DNA of 64,000 nt. It comes from Euonymus europaeus (lineage: Eukaryota; Streptophyta; Magnoliopsida; Celastrales; Celastraceae). The notes beneath the pieces are model-generated. The model saw nothing but the letters and a program-made list of their open reading frames with translations, did no database searches and was not told the origin of the DNA. Position numbers and translations under genes: made by a program. Shown here one piece after another: positions 49,780 through 62,800 of the stretch. The stretch is from positions 27,124,501 to 27,188,500 of the forward strand of contig OY756957.1 in NCBI GenBank assembly GCA_963580455.1, given 5' to 3'. Every line of letters starts with the position of its first letter. Positions within the stretch are counted from its first letter, which is position 1.

Positions 49780-51977
49780 AAATGGCATGTTCAAACTTCA
49801 CTGCCTCAGATTTAGGTGTCATTAGTTTATTTTCGTACACCTGAAATTATCGTCTCATGATTTTTTCTTTTGATGAGAACCCACCCAAAAACCATTGTAA
49901 GCTTGCTTAATAATATGTACAGAGGAAAGTATCATTGTTCAGTGAAACTTACCTTTGATTGGGGCAATACAAGTGCCCAGGTGTAGCCTCTTACTCCAAT
50001 GACAGATCTCTATTTTCTTAACTTCAGCTACACAGATATCTCCATATTTACTTCTCCTACCATTCAACAAAAAAGAAAGATAAATTAAAAGAATATTTCA
50101 GAGGCAAATCAGGGTCTGTTTACCGTTTTCTATTTTCCGTTTTTGTTTGCTAAGGAACATAAAATGTGCTTGGTTTAAAGGACTGATAACTGTTTTATAA
50201 AACAAAGAAGCGAAGCTCCTTGTCTATGTTGAGGCCTGATTCAGATCATATACTCTACTGCTAATATAAAATACAAATGCCACTACTGATTTCTGAAAAT
50301 TAACGGCAAGTAATTAAAACATGAGATGCAATGTTGAGATAAATTCAAAGATTCCATCAGAAATCTTTATTTTACTAAACCCAGATTCCACGACTGGTAG
50401 ATACAAGTTAGTGACTACTATTTTCATCGTAGTTTCGATCAGGTAGTGTCCTTGACAAACCAACTATACCAAGAGTGATAAATTAAAATGAACTTAAGTA
50501 GCACCTAAATCAGGATTAAGTCCTCTGCTCTTGAGCTCTCTAAACTGCTGACAAAGAGAGCAACAATGGAAACAGAGGTGGGAGACATCATATATATAAG
50601 GAGCCTCTATCAACTATATTTCTTCCTCAGCCTTGTTCAGTACTTCGATCCCATTAACCACTGAGTGCATGCACCAGGAATCATCAACGCGTAAATGAAA
50701 GTTCCTAGAAGACAAGCAGAATTCACCAGAAATTTCAACATTATTCAGAATCCATAACAAGGGTGAAATTTTGTCGACAAGATCCAGAGTGTTCGTATTT
50801 TTAACACACTTGTAATCAGACAATCATATTGTGGTTGAAATTGGTGATAAAGGTGGTGCTTTTTTATACCTGCAAGATTGCTTGAAGGATATTGGCGAGA
50901 TGGTCTTGTTGATGGACATTATGATCATCAAATTTCAACTCAATATTGAATCCAAAAGAAGGCTCTACTTGTTGAAAAACTTCTTGGAGTTGTACACACA
51001 GAAAATCTATGGAATAAGCTTATAACTGGTTATTCTTTTTAAGGTATGAAGCATACCTAGTTATCCGACCTATAAATTATCCGATTACCGTTGATACATC
51101 GGACCCGCACAATAGAGGCCCATCCAACGAGACTAAAACACTATTATGATACCATGTCATAAATTTCAAGTTTTTTCACATCAATAATATTATCAACTTT
51201 GGATTATTCGATTCTCGTGATACATCAGTCCTACACAACTTTATCCTTCCAGAGTCGTCCCAATTAATTGTAATTGAGCCCATAGAAAAAGCCTTGATGG
51301 ATGAGGAAGCTTGAATTTTTTTCTCATACATCACATCACTGGGGATTACTAAACGATGTAGTATTCTTAATGGTCCGCTTAAGATAATTTCTTATACTCA
51401 AGATTCGGATAAGGACACTTATAAAAAAAAAGAGGTAGGGATTGTCTCAGTAGTCCGAGACCGAGTTTGACTCGGTCATACTGCATTGTTTAGATTGATA
51501 TCTACATCAGTGATTGTGAATGGTCGGCAATTCGAGAAACTTTGCGTTTCAGAAGGTGTTCGACTATATTCCTGAATCAAGGAAAAGACCAGGAATCAAT
51601 AATCCACGTAAAGTTCGAAGACAACTTCAATACCAACCACTCATGTAGAAACAAAATTGACAATATTATTATGCGTTTTTTATGATGCTTATGCATACAC
51701 ATACTGACATGCAGGCCACCTAGTCTTTATCGTTATTGTTGTGATTATTGTTATTATTAACGATAATCCATGATTGATAATATAAATCTCTTCTCTTTTT
51801 TTCCATATCCAAGCTAAGCTATTACGCCTGTGTCTGTTTGTTATTATCGAAGAGATTTTAGTATTAAAAAAAACAATTAGTTATAATCATGGGATTTATT
51901 TTATAACAAATTTTGATTTATCACAAAACCTATAAATCAGTTAAGATACACACAATGGCCAAACGGGTTTTACATAT

Positions 51978-52016
<39 letters not shown>

Positions 52017-52081
52017 TGTATATATTTGGTTTTGAAGTCTAATATAGGTTTACTTTTTACTTATCTCCAAAACATATAACC
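49780..52081. other. Spacer between the two peptidase genes
   Basis: The first part to about 51000 is the 3' flank shared with copy 2. From about 51060 the sequence is unlike the other copy, with two related phrases (TTATCCGATTACCGTTGATACATCGG... and TTATTCGATTCTCGTGATACATCAG...) that suggest an eroded repeat. The (TA)n run at 51978-52008 precedes copy 2. The open frame at 50831-51025 has no recognised domain. Confidence 0.5.
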
Positions 52082-54483
52082 ATGGCAGCTCCTCCATCAC
52101 TCCAATCCTTTTGTCTTCCATGGATACTATTTGGTCTACTCTTCATGGCATCATCTGCTTCAGGATCTCCATTAGGGAAAATTCCGAGACTCGGTGTGCT
52201 TGGAGGAGTACTGAATCCGGAAAAAAGCGAAGCAGCATTGGCCTCGGAGGATCTAGAGACTTATTACTACGACCAAACACTTGATCACTTCAACTACAAG
52301 CCAGAAAGTTATGCTAATTTCAAGCAAAGGTACATGGTGAGCTACAAGCACTGGCGTGGGGCACACATCGCTGCTCCGATATTTGCATATCTTGGTGAGG
52401 AGTCATCTGTGGATGATGATGTGAAGGCCATTGGATTTTTAACTGATAATGCACCTAGGTTTGGTGCTCTTATAGTGTATATAGAGGTATGCGTTAACAC
52501 CTTCAGACTCTCCCTTTGAAGGTTATGCCTTTTTTTTAAGAGTGGGGCTGCTCCGTAGCTCCTAGTACTCGAACATTGGCTCGAGGCATTTTCTCTACCC
52601 CTTCTTACCCCGAAAAGCCGTGTGGCCTGAGATGAAGGAAAAGATGGGAATCTGTCTTTTATGACCTATTATCTGAGTTTTTTTTTAAGAAGATGATACT
52701 ATTATCCATATATATGCAGCACCGATACTATGGAAAGTCGATTCCATTCGAAGGATCGCAAAACGAAACATTGAAGAATGCAACAGAACGGGGTTACTTC
52801 AACTCAGCTCAAGCTTTGGCAGATTATGCAGAGGTGCTAACTTACTTGAAACAGAAGTTATCAGCAGAGGCTTCTCCTGTTATTGTTATTGGGGGATCCT
52901 ATGGAGGAAGTATGTTGTATACTTGACAATTTTATGCGCTTTTGGCCTGATGGATGTGTTTTGTATGTTTTAATGGGTTGTTTTGTTTTCAGTGCTGGCT
53001 TCGTGGTTCCGACTAAAGTATCCTCATATTGCCCTTGGAGCACTGGCATCTTCAGCTCCGATTCTGTACTTTGATGGTGTTACGCCACCAGAATCATATT
53101 ATAATGTTGTTACAGAGGACTTTAAAGTAAGAAAATTCCAATCTTTTAGTTAAAACACAAGCCTGGGATTGGGATTAATTAGTATTGTTCGTTGCAGGAA
53201 ACTAGTGAGAGTTGCTACAACACCATAAAGAAATCTTGGTCTGAAATCGACAAAGTTGCTGCTAAACCAGATGGTCTTTCCATCCTCAGTGAAAAGTTCA
53301 AAACTTGCAAGTAAGTCATCCATGATTCACCAAATCCCAAGCGTTATGCTCAACTTTCTAAGAAAAACTAGCACTAAACTCTGCTTTTATGCTGTTTTCC
53401 CCTATCAGACCATTGCGCAGTGCATCAGATTTGAAGAACTATTTGGACAATATGTACACAGCAGCTGCACAATATGACAGGCCTCCTCGTTATCCTGTCA
53501 ATGTGGTTTGTAATGGCATCAATGAAGAGCCAAACGAAGGCAGCGATTTACTCGACAAGATTGCCGCAGGAATGTTTGCATATAAAGGAGACCGAGATTG
53601 TTATCAATTCCAGGATTTTTTTTCATCAGAGACTCTGTTGGGCTGGGGTTGGCAGGTAAATCATATCAGACTGTAGTCTATATACATACAAGTTTACTTA
53701 CAATTAGAGGATGACTAATCAACTTCAACGAAATTTTCTGGATTTTGCAGGTGTGTAGTGATCTTGTGATACCAATTGGCATTGGCAACCACACTATGTT
53801 TCCACCGTCACCATTTAACATGACGGATTATGTCGAGTATTGCAAGGAAAGCTATGGAGTTACTCCACGTCCACATTGGATTACTACTAATTTCGGCGGT
53901 CATGTATGTCTATAGTCATCGTACTGTCTTGTCCTCTCTGTATAATATGCAACTTCATCAGCATTAAGTTTACTCCGATGAGAGTCACTGATGCGTCTGT
54001 ATTGCAGAATATAAAACAAGCCCTCAAGAGGTTTGGTAGCAACATCATCTTCTCGAATGGCCTCCGCGATCCCTACAGCAGTGGAGGGTAAACTCAAATT
54101 CATGAACATAAAAGATCAAGATTTTGCTATGAACTATTCCTATGTGTCTATAGATGTAATTAATGTTGTTTTGATTTGTTTTCGAGGACAGGGTGTTGGA
54201 AGACATTTCACATTCTGTTGTGGCAGTGTCTACCAAGAGAGGTAATCATGGTTTTGAGCTTGAACATAAAATGCTCTGCTTCTGTCAACAAGTTCTTCTG
54301 GTTCAATTCTATTAGAGTTGCCATTTAACCCGCTATTATAAACATACAGGTGCTCATTGTCTGGACATATTGCCAGCAAAAGAAACCGATCCAGAATGGT
54401 TGGTGATGCAGCGAAACGTAGAGCTCGAGATCATCAATGGGTGGATTCTGAAATACTATGAAGATCTACTCAAGAGTTCATGA
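52082..54483 (+). CDS. Serine carboxypeptidase S28 (lysosomal Pro-X carboxypeptidase-like), copy 2
   Basis: Nine exons: 52082-52486, 52720-52909, 52993-53126, 53198-53310, 53409-53655, 53751-53903, 54008-54087, 54192-54241 and 54350-54483, each the same length as in copy 1, coding 501 aa. It has the signal peptide ([19 protein letters not shown]) and an intact triad: Ser195, Asp435, His460. The copies differ by scattered substitutions (for example SLQSF for SFQSF, ESSVDDD for ESPVDDD, FKETS for FRETS) and by intron 1, which is 233 bp here and 79 bp in copy 1. Constraint on length and triad suggests both are functional. Expected substrate and compartment are as for copy 1. Confidence 0.93.
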
Positions 54484-55933
54484 AAATGACATGTTTAGAC
54501 TTCACTGTCTCGGATTTGATTGTCGTTAGTTTATTTTCGTACACCTGAAATTATCGTCTTAGTATTTTTCTTTTAATGAAAATCCACCCAAAAGCCATTG
54601 TAAGCTTTAATAAAAAATAAGCAGCAGAAAGAATTATTGTTCAGTGAAACCTGCCTTTGATTGGGGCAAAACTCTAATGTTTCAATGCATGTGCCCAGGT
54701 ATCTCCATTTTCTTAACTTCAGATGCACATATATCTCCATCTTTGCATCCTCTGCCATTCAACAAAATGATGGATAAATTAAAAGAATATATCAGAGGCA
54801 TACACACTTGTGGGTCAGTTTGGTTTCTATTTCCTACTTTCCATTTTTATCTTCTGACAAAAACATGTTTGTTGGTTTAAAGGACTGAAAACTGTTTTAT
54901 AAAACAAAGAAATGAAGCTCCTTGTCTATGTAGAGGCCTGATTCAGATCATATACTCTACTGCTAATACAAAACACAAATGGAACAGGTGATTTCGGATC
55001 ATATATACTCCACATCTTTTGTTTTCCTCATTAGTTCGTTTCCCTTTTTTCCTTCCTCTCTTTGGGAGCATAAGATAGAGTTACACAAAAACAAAGAGCA
55101 ATAAAGAGAGTTAAAACAAATTTTAGACTGAAAAACGCCATGCTTGAAGCCAGAAACCAAGCCAAGTCAAAATGAAAATTTCAACATTATTTCAACTCAA
55201 TATTGAATCCCAAAGAAGGCTTTACTTGTTGAAAAACTTCCTGGAGCAGTATCTTTCCATCTTTTGTTTTAATCATCAGTCTAAACAAACCCTAGGTTCC
55301 CATTACATTGTTTTGAACGATGAATATATGTTATAATATCATACCCCAATGATAACCACAGATAATTTAGATAACAGTTACATGTGTTATCTCATATAAG
55401 TCTCGAGTTCAAGTCTCTCTCCCCACACCCTTACCTTATATTCGGAAAAAAATAAAAAATCATGTCCCAGTAAAATTTCACCTGAAACAAACAATCTACT
55501 TAACATATATTGTAATTTCAATAAAAATGCAGAAAACAACAAATATATATATTCTCCTCCTATTATGATGCCATAAAATTTCACCTCGAACAAATAATTT
55601 CTTTACATAGTATATATATTATTTATATTTCTTTAAAAAATAATGCAATTGAAAAATATATTAAAAAACTATGGACAATAAAAATATTATTGGAAAGAAC
55701 TTTACATGTGTTTATTTAAATTTGGACAATTTTGAGTTGTATTTTTTTTGGCCCATTAAGCACCCCGTTAAATTTAAATGTTCATATGATGCTGTGTCGT
55801 TTTGACCAAAACCTTTGATAACTTAAGAAACCATAACACAGGCCCAATGCAATATAACTGACTAACTGGGCCAATGAACTGAAACAGCCCAAATAACCAA
55901 ATTAGCCCAAGCCCGCACTCCATGTATAAAAAT
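54484..55933. other. Spacer between the peptidase pair and the MULE
   Basis: The first 770 bases are the duplicated 3' flank. At 55835-55920 a cluster of GGCCCA/TGGGCC/GCCCAA site II-like motifs followed by TTTAGGGTTTT (telo-box-like) looks like a plant promoter. A B-box-like GAGTTCAAGTCTC near 55408 stands alone. No gene is supported. Confidence 0.45.
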
Positions 55934-56886
55934 TTAGGGTTTTTTGGAAAAATGACCCCCTTTTCATAATATTTGGAGATCTAACCCCACCTCTCATTCT
56001 ATCTAAAGTTTAACCCTTTTGTCAAAGGAAAAGACGCTGCTGCCCTTACACGTCTTTTGATGCACGTTCCCTCCAAGAAAACCCTAGAACCCATGAAAAC
56101 CAGCCTGCAGCTTGCTCGCCTCTTCCTCTCTCTTCCTCCATGTCTCGCACCTCTCAAGCTTCGAAGTGAGGTAGATCTCTCACCTCGTTCAGCATCTGTC
56201 TCCCAGAAAGGATCCTAACCTCTGGAACAAGGACCGAACGCAAGCTCCGTGTTCGATTGGACTAACATACCAGTGCTCAACGTCATTTCTATGTGTCCAG
56301 CACTCCATCCTTTCTCGGACTACTTATCCAAAGCTCCGAAGCTTCATCTGTCGTTGGACATCTTGTCCTCAGTTTTTGTTTGCCTTCTAATTTTGTTTTG
56401 AGGAGGAATATCACTAAACTAAGGTTAGTCTGGTGCATTTGGTTTTGAGAACTGTCATATATTACAACCGAACGATACAAAGTGAAATATTTATTTGATA
56501 AATGCATGTATTGTTCATCTAGAAGTAGTTTCGTTCAGAAAATTTTTTCGTTGACAAGTAGCTTTAACAATCGTTGACAAGTTGTTTTATTCTCGTTGAA
56601 ATGAGTTAATGTTTTCGTTGAGAAATATGTTTAAGCTTGTTTATCTGTCTTTTTTTTTCGTTGATAAATAGTTTTATTTTCGTTTATATATGTCAATTTT
56701 TTCGTTGGGAAATATGTTTGAAATTATTTTCGTTTATCCCAGATAACCATTTGGTTGATAAATATATATATACTTTTTGTTTAGAACTGTATGTATTTTT
56801 GGTTTATAATTATGTTCATGTAAGTGTTATGTTAAGGACTGTGTATAAATTTTTCGTTGACTACTTGTTATCTTTGTGATTCAGAA

Positions 56887-59620
56887 ATGGAGGAGGTTAG
56901 CATATTGGTACGCTATTGTGGCTCTTGGGAACGGGTTGGAGTCAGTTATGCGTATAAAGGTGGGAAGAGTAAGGGTTTGATCATTCCAAATGATATTTCG
57001 TATGACCAATTATTGGATATGGTGTATGAATTGACGGGAAAAGATCGTGAAACATACAATGTTCAATTGAAGTACATTTACAATGTCCATGGTCCAACTG
57101 AGCCCGTTGAGATTGAGAGTAATAAGGACGTCCGCTTCTTCGTTCGATGCAATAGCGACAGGAGCATACCTGGAACATCTCTATGTGTTACAGTCACTGA
57201 TAGAGACGTATCTGACGATGCTAATGATCTGGAATTTGATTTGAATGACTACCGATATGATATTGGGTTTACAGATTTGGTGGATGATCCGGCCGAAGTT
57301 GGATGCAGCAGGAACATGGAGGATCTTAATGATCCTCAAATACATGGATCAGAATTTAACGCAAATTATCATTCAGCTGGTGGAATCGACGCTTCTAATT
57401 CTATTAGTAAGTCACAAAGTTGTGGTAATGCGATATCCTCCAACCAACATCTTGTACTTGATGATGCATCTACCATTTTGAAAGTCGGAGAAATATTTCC
57501 AGACAAAAAGAGTCTGTTAAAAAAGTTATGCATTCATGCTCTTCATTTGCACTTTGAATTCAAAGTGCATAAATCGACAAAAATTCTTTTTGTTGTTAAA
57601 TGCAAAGTAGATGACTGCAAGTGGTGGCTTCGAGCAACCAGAGTTAAGGATACATCTTTTTTCATGATCAAGGTATTTCGGGATAGCCATTTGTCTTCCT
57701 CTTGTTTTGAATATAATAATGCTCGACAAGCGACAGGATGGGTTGTGGGAGAATGCATCAAATCTAAATATGAGGGAGTTAGCTGTATTTACAGGCCAAA
57801 GGACATTGTGAAGGATTTCGAGAGAGTGCATGGAGTTGCCATCAGTTATGATAAAGCTTGGCGGGCAAGGGAAAGTGCACTACATTCACTGCATGGTACG
57901 CCGGAACAATCTTTTGCTGAATTATCATCATTTTTTGCAAAATTGGAATCAAAAAATCCAGGTACAGTAACACATATTAAGTCTGACTCTTGCAATCGTT
58001 TCAAATATTGCTTTATGGCACTTGGTCCATCGTTAAGAGGTTTTCGTACTTGTATAAGACCTGTAATTTGCGTCGATGGAACTCATTTGAAGGGTAAATA
58101 TCGTGGAACATTATTCGTTGCCACATGTTTAGATGGAAACAACCAGGTATATCCTTTGGCTTTCGGGGTTGGTGATTCAGAAAATGATGATGCGTGGCAA
58201 TGGTTTTTTGAAAAATTGAATGCAGCTATTGGATGCATTGAATCACTTGTTTTCATTTCGGATAGAAATGGTAGTATTGAAAAAGGAATTCGTAGAGTGT
58301 TTCATGATGCCAAACATGGTATTTGCATGTATCACCTTGGTCAGAATTTGAAGGCAAGAAAATTTAGTGACTCCGTCATCCCTGTATTCTACAAGGCAGC
58401 CAAGACATACAATCAGATGGAGTTCCACCAGATTATGAACCAGATACGTAGATTTGATTCAGGTAATGTTTTCAATTATTTGACGGAAGCAGGTGTTCAC
58501 AAATGGTCTCGCGCTTATTTTCCCGGAGAACGGTATAATATCATGACTACCAACATTGCTGAATGCCTGAATGGAATATTAAGGGATGCTCGCAGCTTAC
58601 CTATTACAAGGTTGATGGATCATTTGCAATCTTTATTACAGCGATGGTTTCATGATAGACGCTTAGTAGCTGTTGAGATGAAAAGCGAGTTGACGGACTA
58701 TTATGATAAAGTATCTGAAGAAAGAAGGGACAGGTATGTAATTTTCAGATCATTATTTCATATTTTATCGTTGACAAACTCTCGTTGAAAGTACTTATCG
58801 TTGATAAATGGGTCAATTTTTGGTTGATAAGTTCGTAATTATGGTTGATATCCGAGTCAAATGCCGGACATGTCTGAAACGACCAAGTCATAAGGTTGAT
58901 AAACTCTCGTTGAAAGTACTTATCGTTGATAAATGGGTCAATTTTTGGTTGATAAGTTCGTAATTATGGCTGATATCCGAGTCACATGCCGGACATGTCT
59001 GAAACGACCAAGTCGTAAGGTTGATAAACTCTCGTTGAAAGTACTTATCGTTGATAAATGGGTCAAATTTTGGTTGATAAGTTCGTAATTATGGTTGATA
59101 TCCGAATGTTATAATTTATATAACTAAGTGTTCTTCTACTGTTATGTTGTTATAATAAATTTACAGAGCCAGAGTAATGACTGTAGAGCCTATTACTATA
59201 CATTCTTTTCTTGTGAAAGACGGTGATGTTGGAGGACAAGTAGATTTGTCCAGTAAATCGTGCACTTGCAGAGTTTTCGATCTCGATCATATGCCATGCG
59301 TCCACGCTTTTGCAGCATGTAGAGCTAGAAAGATACCAACAGTTCCCTTGTGTTCGCCTTACTACCGTACAGACATGCTTGTCCTTGCGTATGCAGAACC
59401 AGTAAACCCTGTTTTGAGTTCAGAAAATAGTGTATCGGTTGATGACGTCAGAGAGTTGCTCCCACCGAAAACTAAGAGAAAAAGCGGAAGGCCGAAGAAG
59501 AATCGAATACCGTCGTCCGGAGAGCGAAAGCCTAAAAGAAAATGCAGTCGCTGCAATCGAGATGGTCACAACCGTCAAACATGCAGTGAGCCCATTAATC
59601 TGCAATCTGGCACGTCATAA
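56887..59620 (+). CDS. MuDR-type MULE transposase with SWIM zinc finger
   Basis: Two exons, 56887-58733 and 59167-59620, coding 766 aa. The N-terminal about 90 residues form the PB1-like domain common in MULE proteins. A MuDR DNA-binding domain (about 195-270) follows, then the MULE DDE core with Asp397 in VDGTHLKGKYRGTL and Asp459 in ISDRNGSIEKGI, and CMYHLGQNLKARK. Exon 2 gives the SWIM finger C648-x-C650...C660-x-H662 and a C-terminal CCHC knuckle (742-755). It would excise and insert the element in the nucleus. The frame is open upstream of 56887, but the first in-frame ATG is there. The intron is 433 bp and consists mostly of 125-bp repeats rich in GTTGATAA. No defect is visible. Confidence 0.93.
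58769..59109 (+). repeat. 125-bp tandem repeats filling the transposase intron
   Basis: About 2.7 copies with a 125-bp period; CTCGTTGAAAGTACTTATCG starts at 58781, 58906 and 59031. Copies differ at only a few bases. Each full unit contains three GTTGATAA octamers plus near variants (GTTGATAT, CGTTGAAA). Confidence 0.93.
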
Positions 59621-59891
59621 TCTGTATTCGTATTCGTAAGTAATTATTTTAAAGGATATTTCTCCCTGGTTGATAACTAATGTTATATATATGTAGTTGA
59701 TAACTACTTTCTCGAATTTGTTATATGTATTTTCGTTGATAAAAATAGATGTGTGGGTTGAGATGTGTCGTTAAGCACATTTATTTCTCGTTGATATTTT
59801 TCTAAAACTGTCCACAATCAACACATAACATAACAGATTAACAAATCACTGTCAAATATTTTGCTTCAAATGTACATAAGCATAATCAAAA

Positions 59892-62800
59892 CTAACTACC
59901 CAACATCACATTTTTCCATGTCTCCACAGCGAATTTTTTCCTGAGAAACTGCATGTCCTGAGCCTTCAACATCGTAATGTCCTTACCAGCACTTAGAATT
60001 TCAATGATTTTAATGCAGAAAATACCACAGTCGGAACTGGAAAAATTAAAAGAAAAATAGTGGATGTTAGTTATGACGTTGGATTTTTATTGTATTTCAA
60101 ATAAAGTTACGCAACACTTACCCATTATCTTGCTGCGGAACATCAGAGGGACGCTCAACTGGCCATGGAGAGCCGTCAACGATAATACTTGCACGCACTA
60201 GAATTATAGGAATTAATTCAGATAATGGCTTCATCTCGGTGTTGAACTTCTCTTGTCTTGTGTGTTTTACAAGAGAGTCATAGCAAACAATCTTCTTCTC
60301 AGCCATATCGATGCAACCAGCAGCCCAATGATCAGAAGTAATATTTATTGGAAAATAAATCTTTTCCAACTTCGACCAGGATTCAGTTCCCCTCTTTGAT
60401 CCGTTGACAAAAGATAGAAGACGATTGTCATTGTCCCATTTTAATGGATTTGTGTCTTCTAGATATAGTTTATGTCTGATCTGGACATATGACTGGAAGT
60501 AATAGAAATTTGTCAACCAGAATAAACGAGAATGAAGTATTTTATCAACCAGAATAAACGAGAATGAAGTATTTTATCAACCAGAATAAACGAGAATAAA
60601 GTAGTTTATCAACGAGAATAAAGTAGTTTATCAACGAGAATAAAGTAGTTTTTCAACCAGAATAAAGTAGTTTTTCAACCTATATAAATGAGAATAATGA
60701 CTTACAAAGAACGTGGTATCCATAATCGCACATTTTTGTGTGAAAATATCTGCATTTCCAGCTAATCTCTTACGTATTATATCCATAGCCACATCAAGAT
60801 GCTGAAGAAAGATGTAAATCATCAGACATTTGTAATTAAAAATAGTATGACAAAATGAAGAACAATACGTACCGTATCCAATAACCATTTGCTTTGGTCC
60901 ATCACAGTATCGAACCATTCTTTCGTTGCATCACATACATTGACATCTATGGTCTTATCCTTGTTCACGGGATTCATGTAGAATTCATCCATTTCTATTT
61001 CCCATTCTTTTGGGTATTCTGAAAGTGGGTTAAATTCTAGAAATTGTTGCGGCTTTCTCTTCTTCTTTGTGGGATCAACGTACGGTGACACCTGATAGGG
61101 GCCTCTCTTTTTTATCCGTTTACCATGAACACCAGTGTTTTCAGTTGCCAAGTTTGCCAACAACTGCAATTTCTCGTCATATGTTTCTTCATCATCAACT
61201 GCTTCACCAACCTGATCCTCTGTCTTCTGAACTTCAGCAACAGATTCCTCAACCTTATCCACTGCAGATTTATCGACCTCATCAGCAGATGATTTTTGGA
61301 CCTTATCAACCTCAATACCTTCAGCAGCCTCACCATGAGCGTCTTTATCAACCTCCACACCTGTGTTATCAACCTCAATATTAGATTCATCAACCTCACC
61401 TACAGCTGCTTTATCAACATTCACAGTAGTGTTATCAACCTCAATCTTTCCTTCAGCAACCTCACCAACAGCGGCTTTATCAACCTTCACACCTGTGTTA
61501 TCAACCTCAATATTAGATTCATCAACCTCACCTACAGCTGCTTTATCAACATTCACAGTAGTGTTATCAACCTCAATCTTTCCTTCAGCAACCTCACCAA
61601 CAGCGGCTTTATCAACCTTCACACCTGTGTTATCAACCTCAAAATTTCCTTCATCAACCTCACCCACAACAGTTTTTTCAAACTCCACAGCTGTGTTATC
61701 AACCACACCCACAACGTTAACAACTTCTTTTGCATCAGACTTCTCAACCTCATCCACAGCAGAGTTTTCAACCACGTCATTGATATCTTCTTCAAATCGC
61801 TCACCCATAACAGATTTATCAATCAAATCACCAGATTCTTTATCAACCGTAGCATCGACGTCTTTATCAACCTCAGACTTCAAACTATCAACCTCGATAG
61901 TGGAGTTATCAACCTTAACAGAAGTGGTGTCAACCTCAACATTCACATTATCATCCTGATGAAACTTATCAGATGTTTTTTCCGTCTCGTACATGGCATC
62001 CTTATTCTTATCATGTGGGGCAATGTAAAATTTTCCAGAATCATCGTCAGTAGATTCAGATGATCCATCTTTTACTTGCCCAGCAATATTCGAAACTACC
62101 TTATCTAACTCTCTTTTGGAGTTCTCATCCAGCTCTTCTTTCTCCCCTCCTCTATTTTTCTCATCCCCCTGTTTGAAATCTGTATTTTTACTATATCCAG
62201 TCCTTCGCTTTTTCTCAATGTTTTGGCGCAAATTTTGTAGTGCTATGCGTTTCTTGCTCTCTAGATCCGCTGCCTCTTTTAGCGGACTCCCCTTATCCTG
62301 CATCAATCGTGTGCTCCTCCTAAGTTGTTCTGTCTGAATACCCTCCCCCCTTGGTTTCCTTACAACCTTTCTTACAGTCTTCCTCTTCTCCATTATCTTT
62401 GTCTCATCTACTTTTCCGCTGTCCTTCTTGGATGATGACCCCATGTGAGCAGATTTTGAGACAGAAATATCCCTCACAACCATCTTTTCTTTCATCTGTG
62501 AATTTTTCAACTCTAAAATTTCCTGCTCAACCTTTTCGAGTCTTACGGAGATATCATCAATCTTATTTTCGAAAATGGAAAGATTTTCCCTTACCATTCC
62601 ATTGATCAAGGCACTCACCCTCAGTCCCAGCTCCGTAGACTTCAAATCATCCACAATTTTGGCTGGATCTTCATTAGGTTCTGACCTGTTCAGTCTTTTT
62701 GCCTTATTCTTCAACATTTTTTCTTTACTCGACCTCTTCACTACAACTTCAGTGCCAACCATCAAATTACTTGTGTACTCAAGAGAGGCCTCCGCCTCTG

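Larger units (their letters stand above)
47395..55250 (+). repeat. Tandem segmental duplication carrying two S28 peptidase genes
   Basis: The first copy runs from about 47395 to 51000, the second from about 51870 to 55250, an offset of 4,594 bp at the start codons. Similarity covers the upstream leader (TTTATCACAAA...CAGTTAAGATACACACA), every exon and intron, the 3' UTR, and a block near 50935/55190 (TTTCAACTCAATATTGAATC) about 1.2 and 0.7 kb downstream. Exon lengths are identical. The second copy also has a (TA)n run at about 51978-52008 before its start. Confidence 0.9.

Noticed and set aside
55380..55440. B-box-like GAGTTCAAGTCTC
   Set aside because: No A box and no target duplication.
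58769..60690. Regular repeats that resemble a CRISPR array
   Set aside because: Plant nuclear DNA, no unique spacers of constant length, and the repeats are ordinary tandem arrays in introns.
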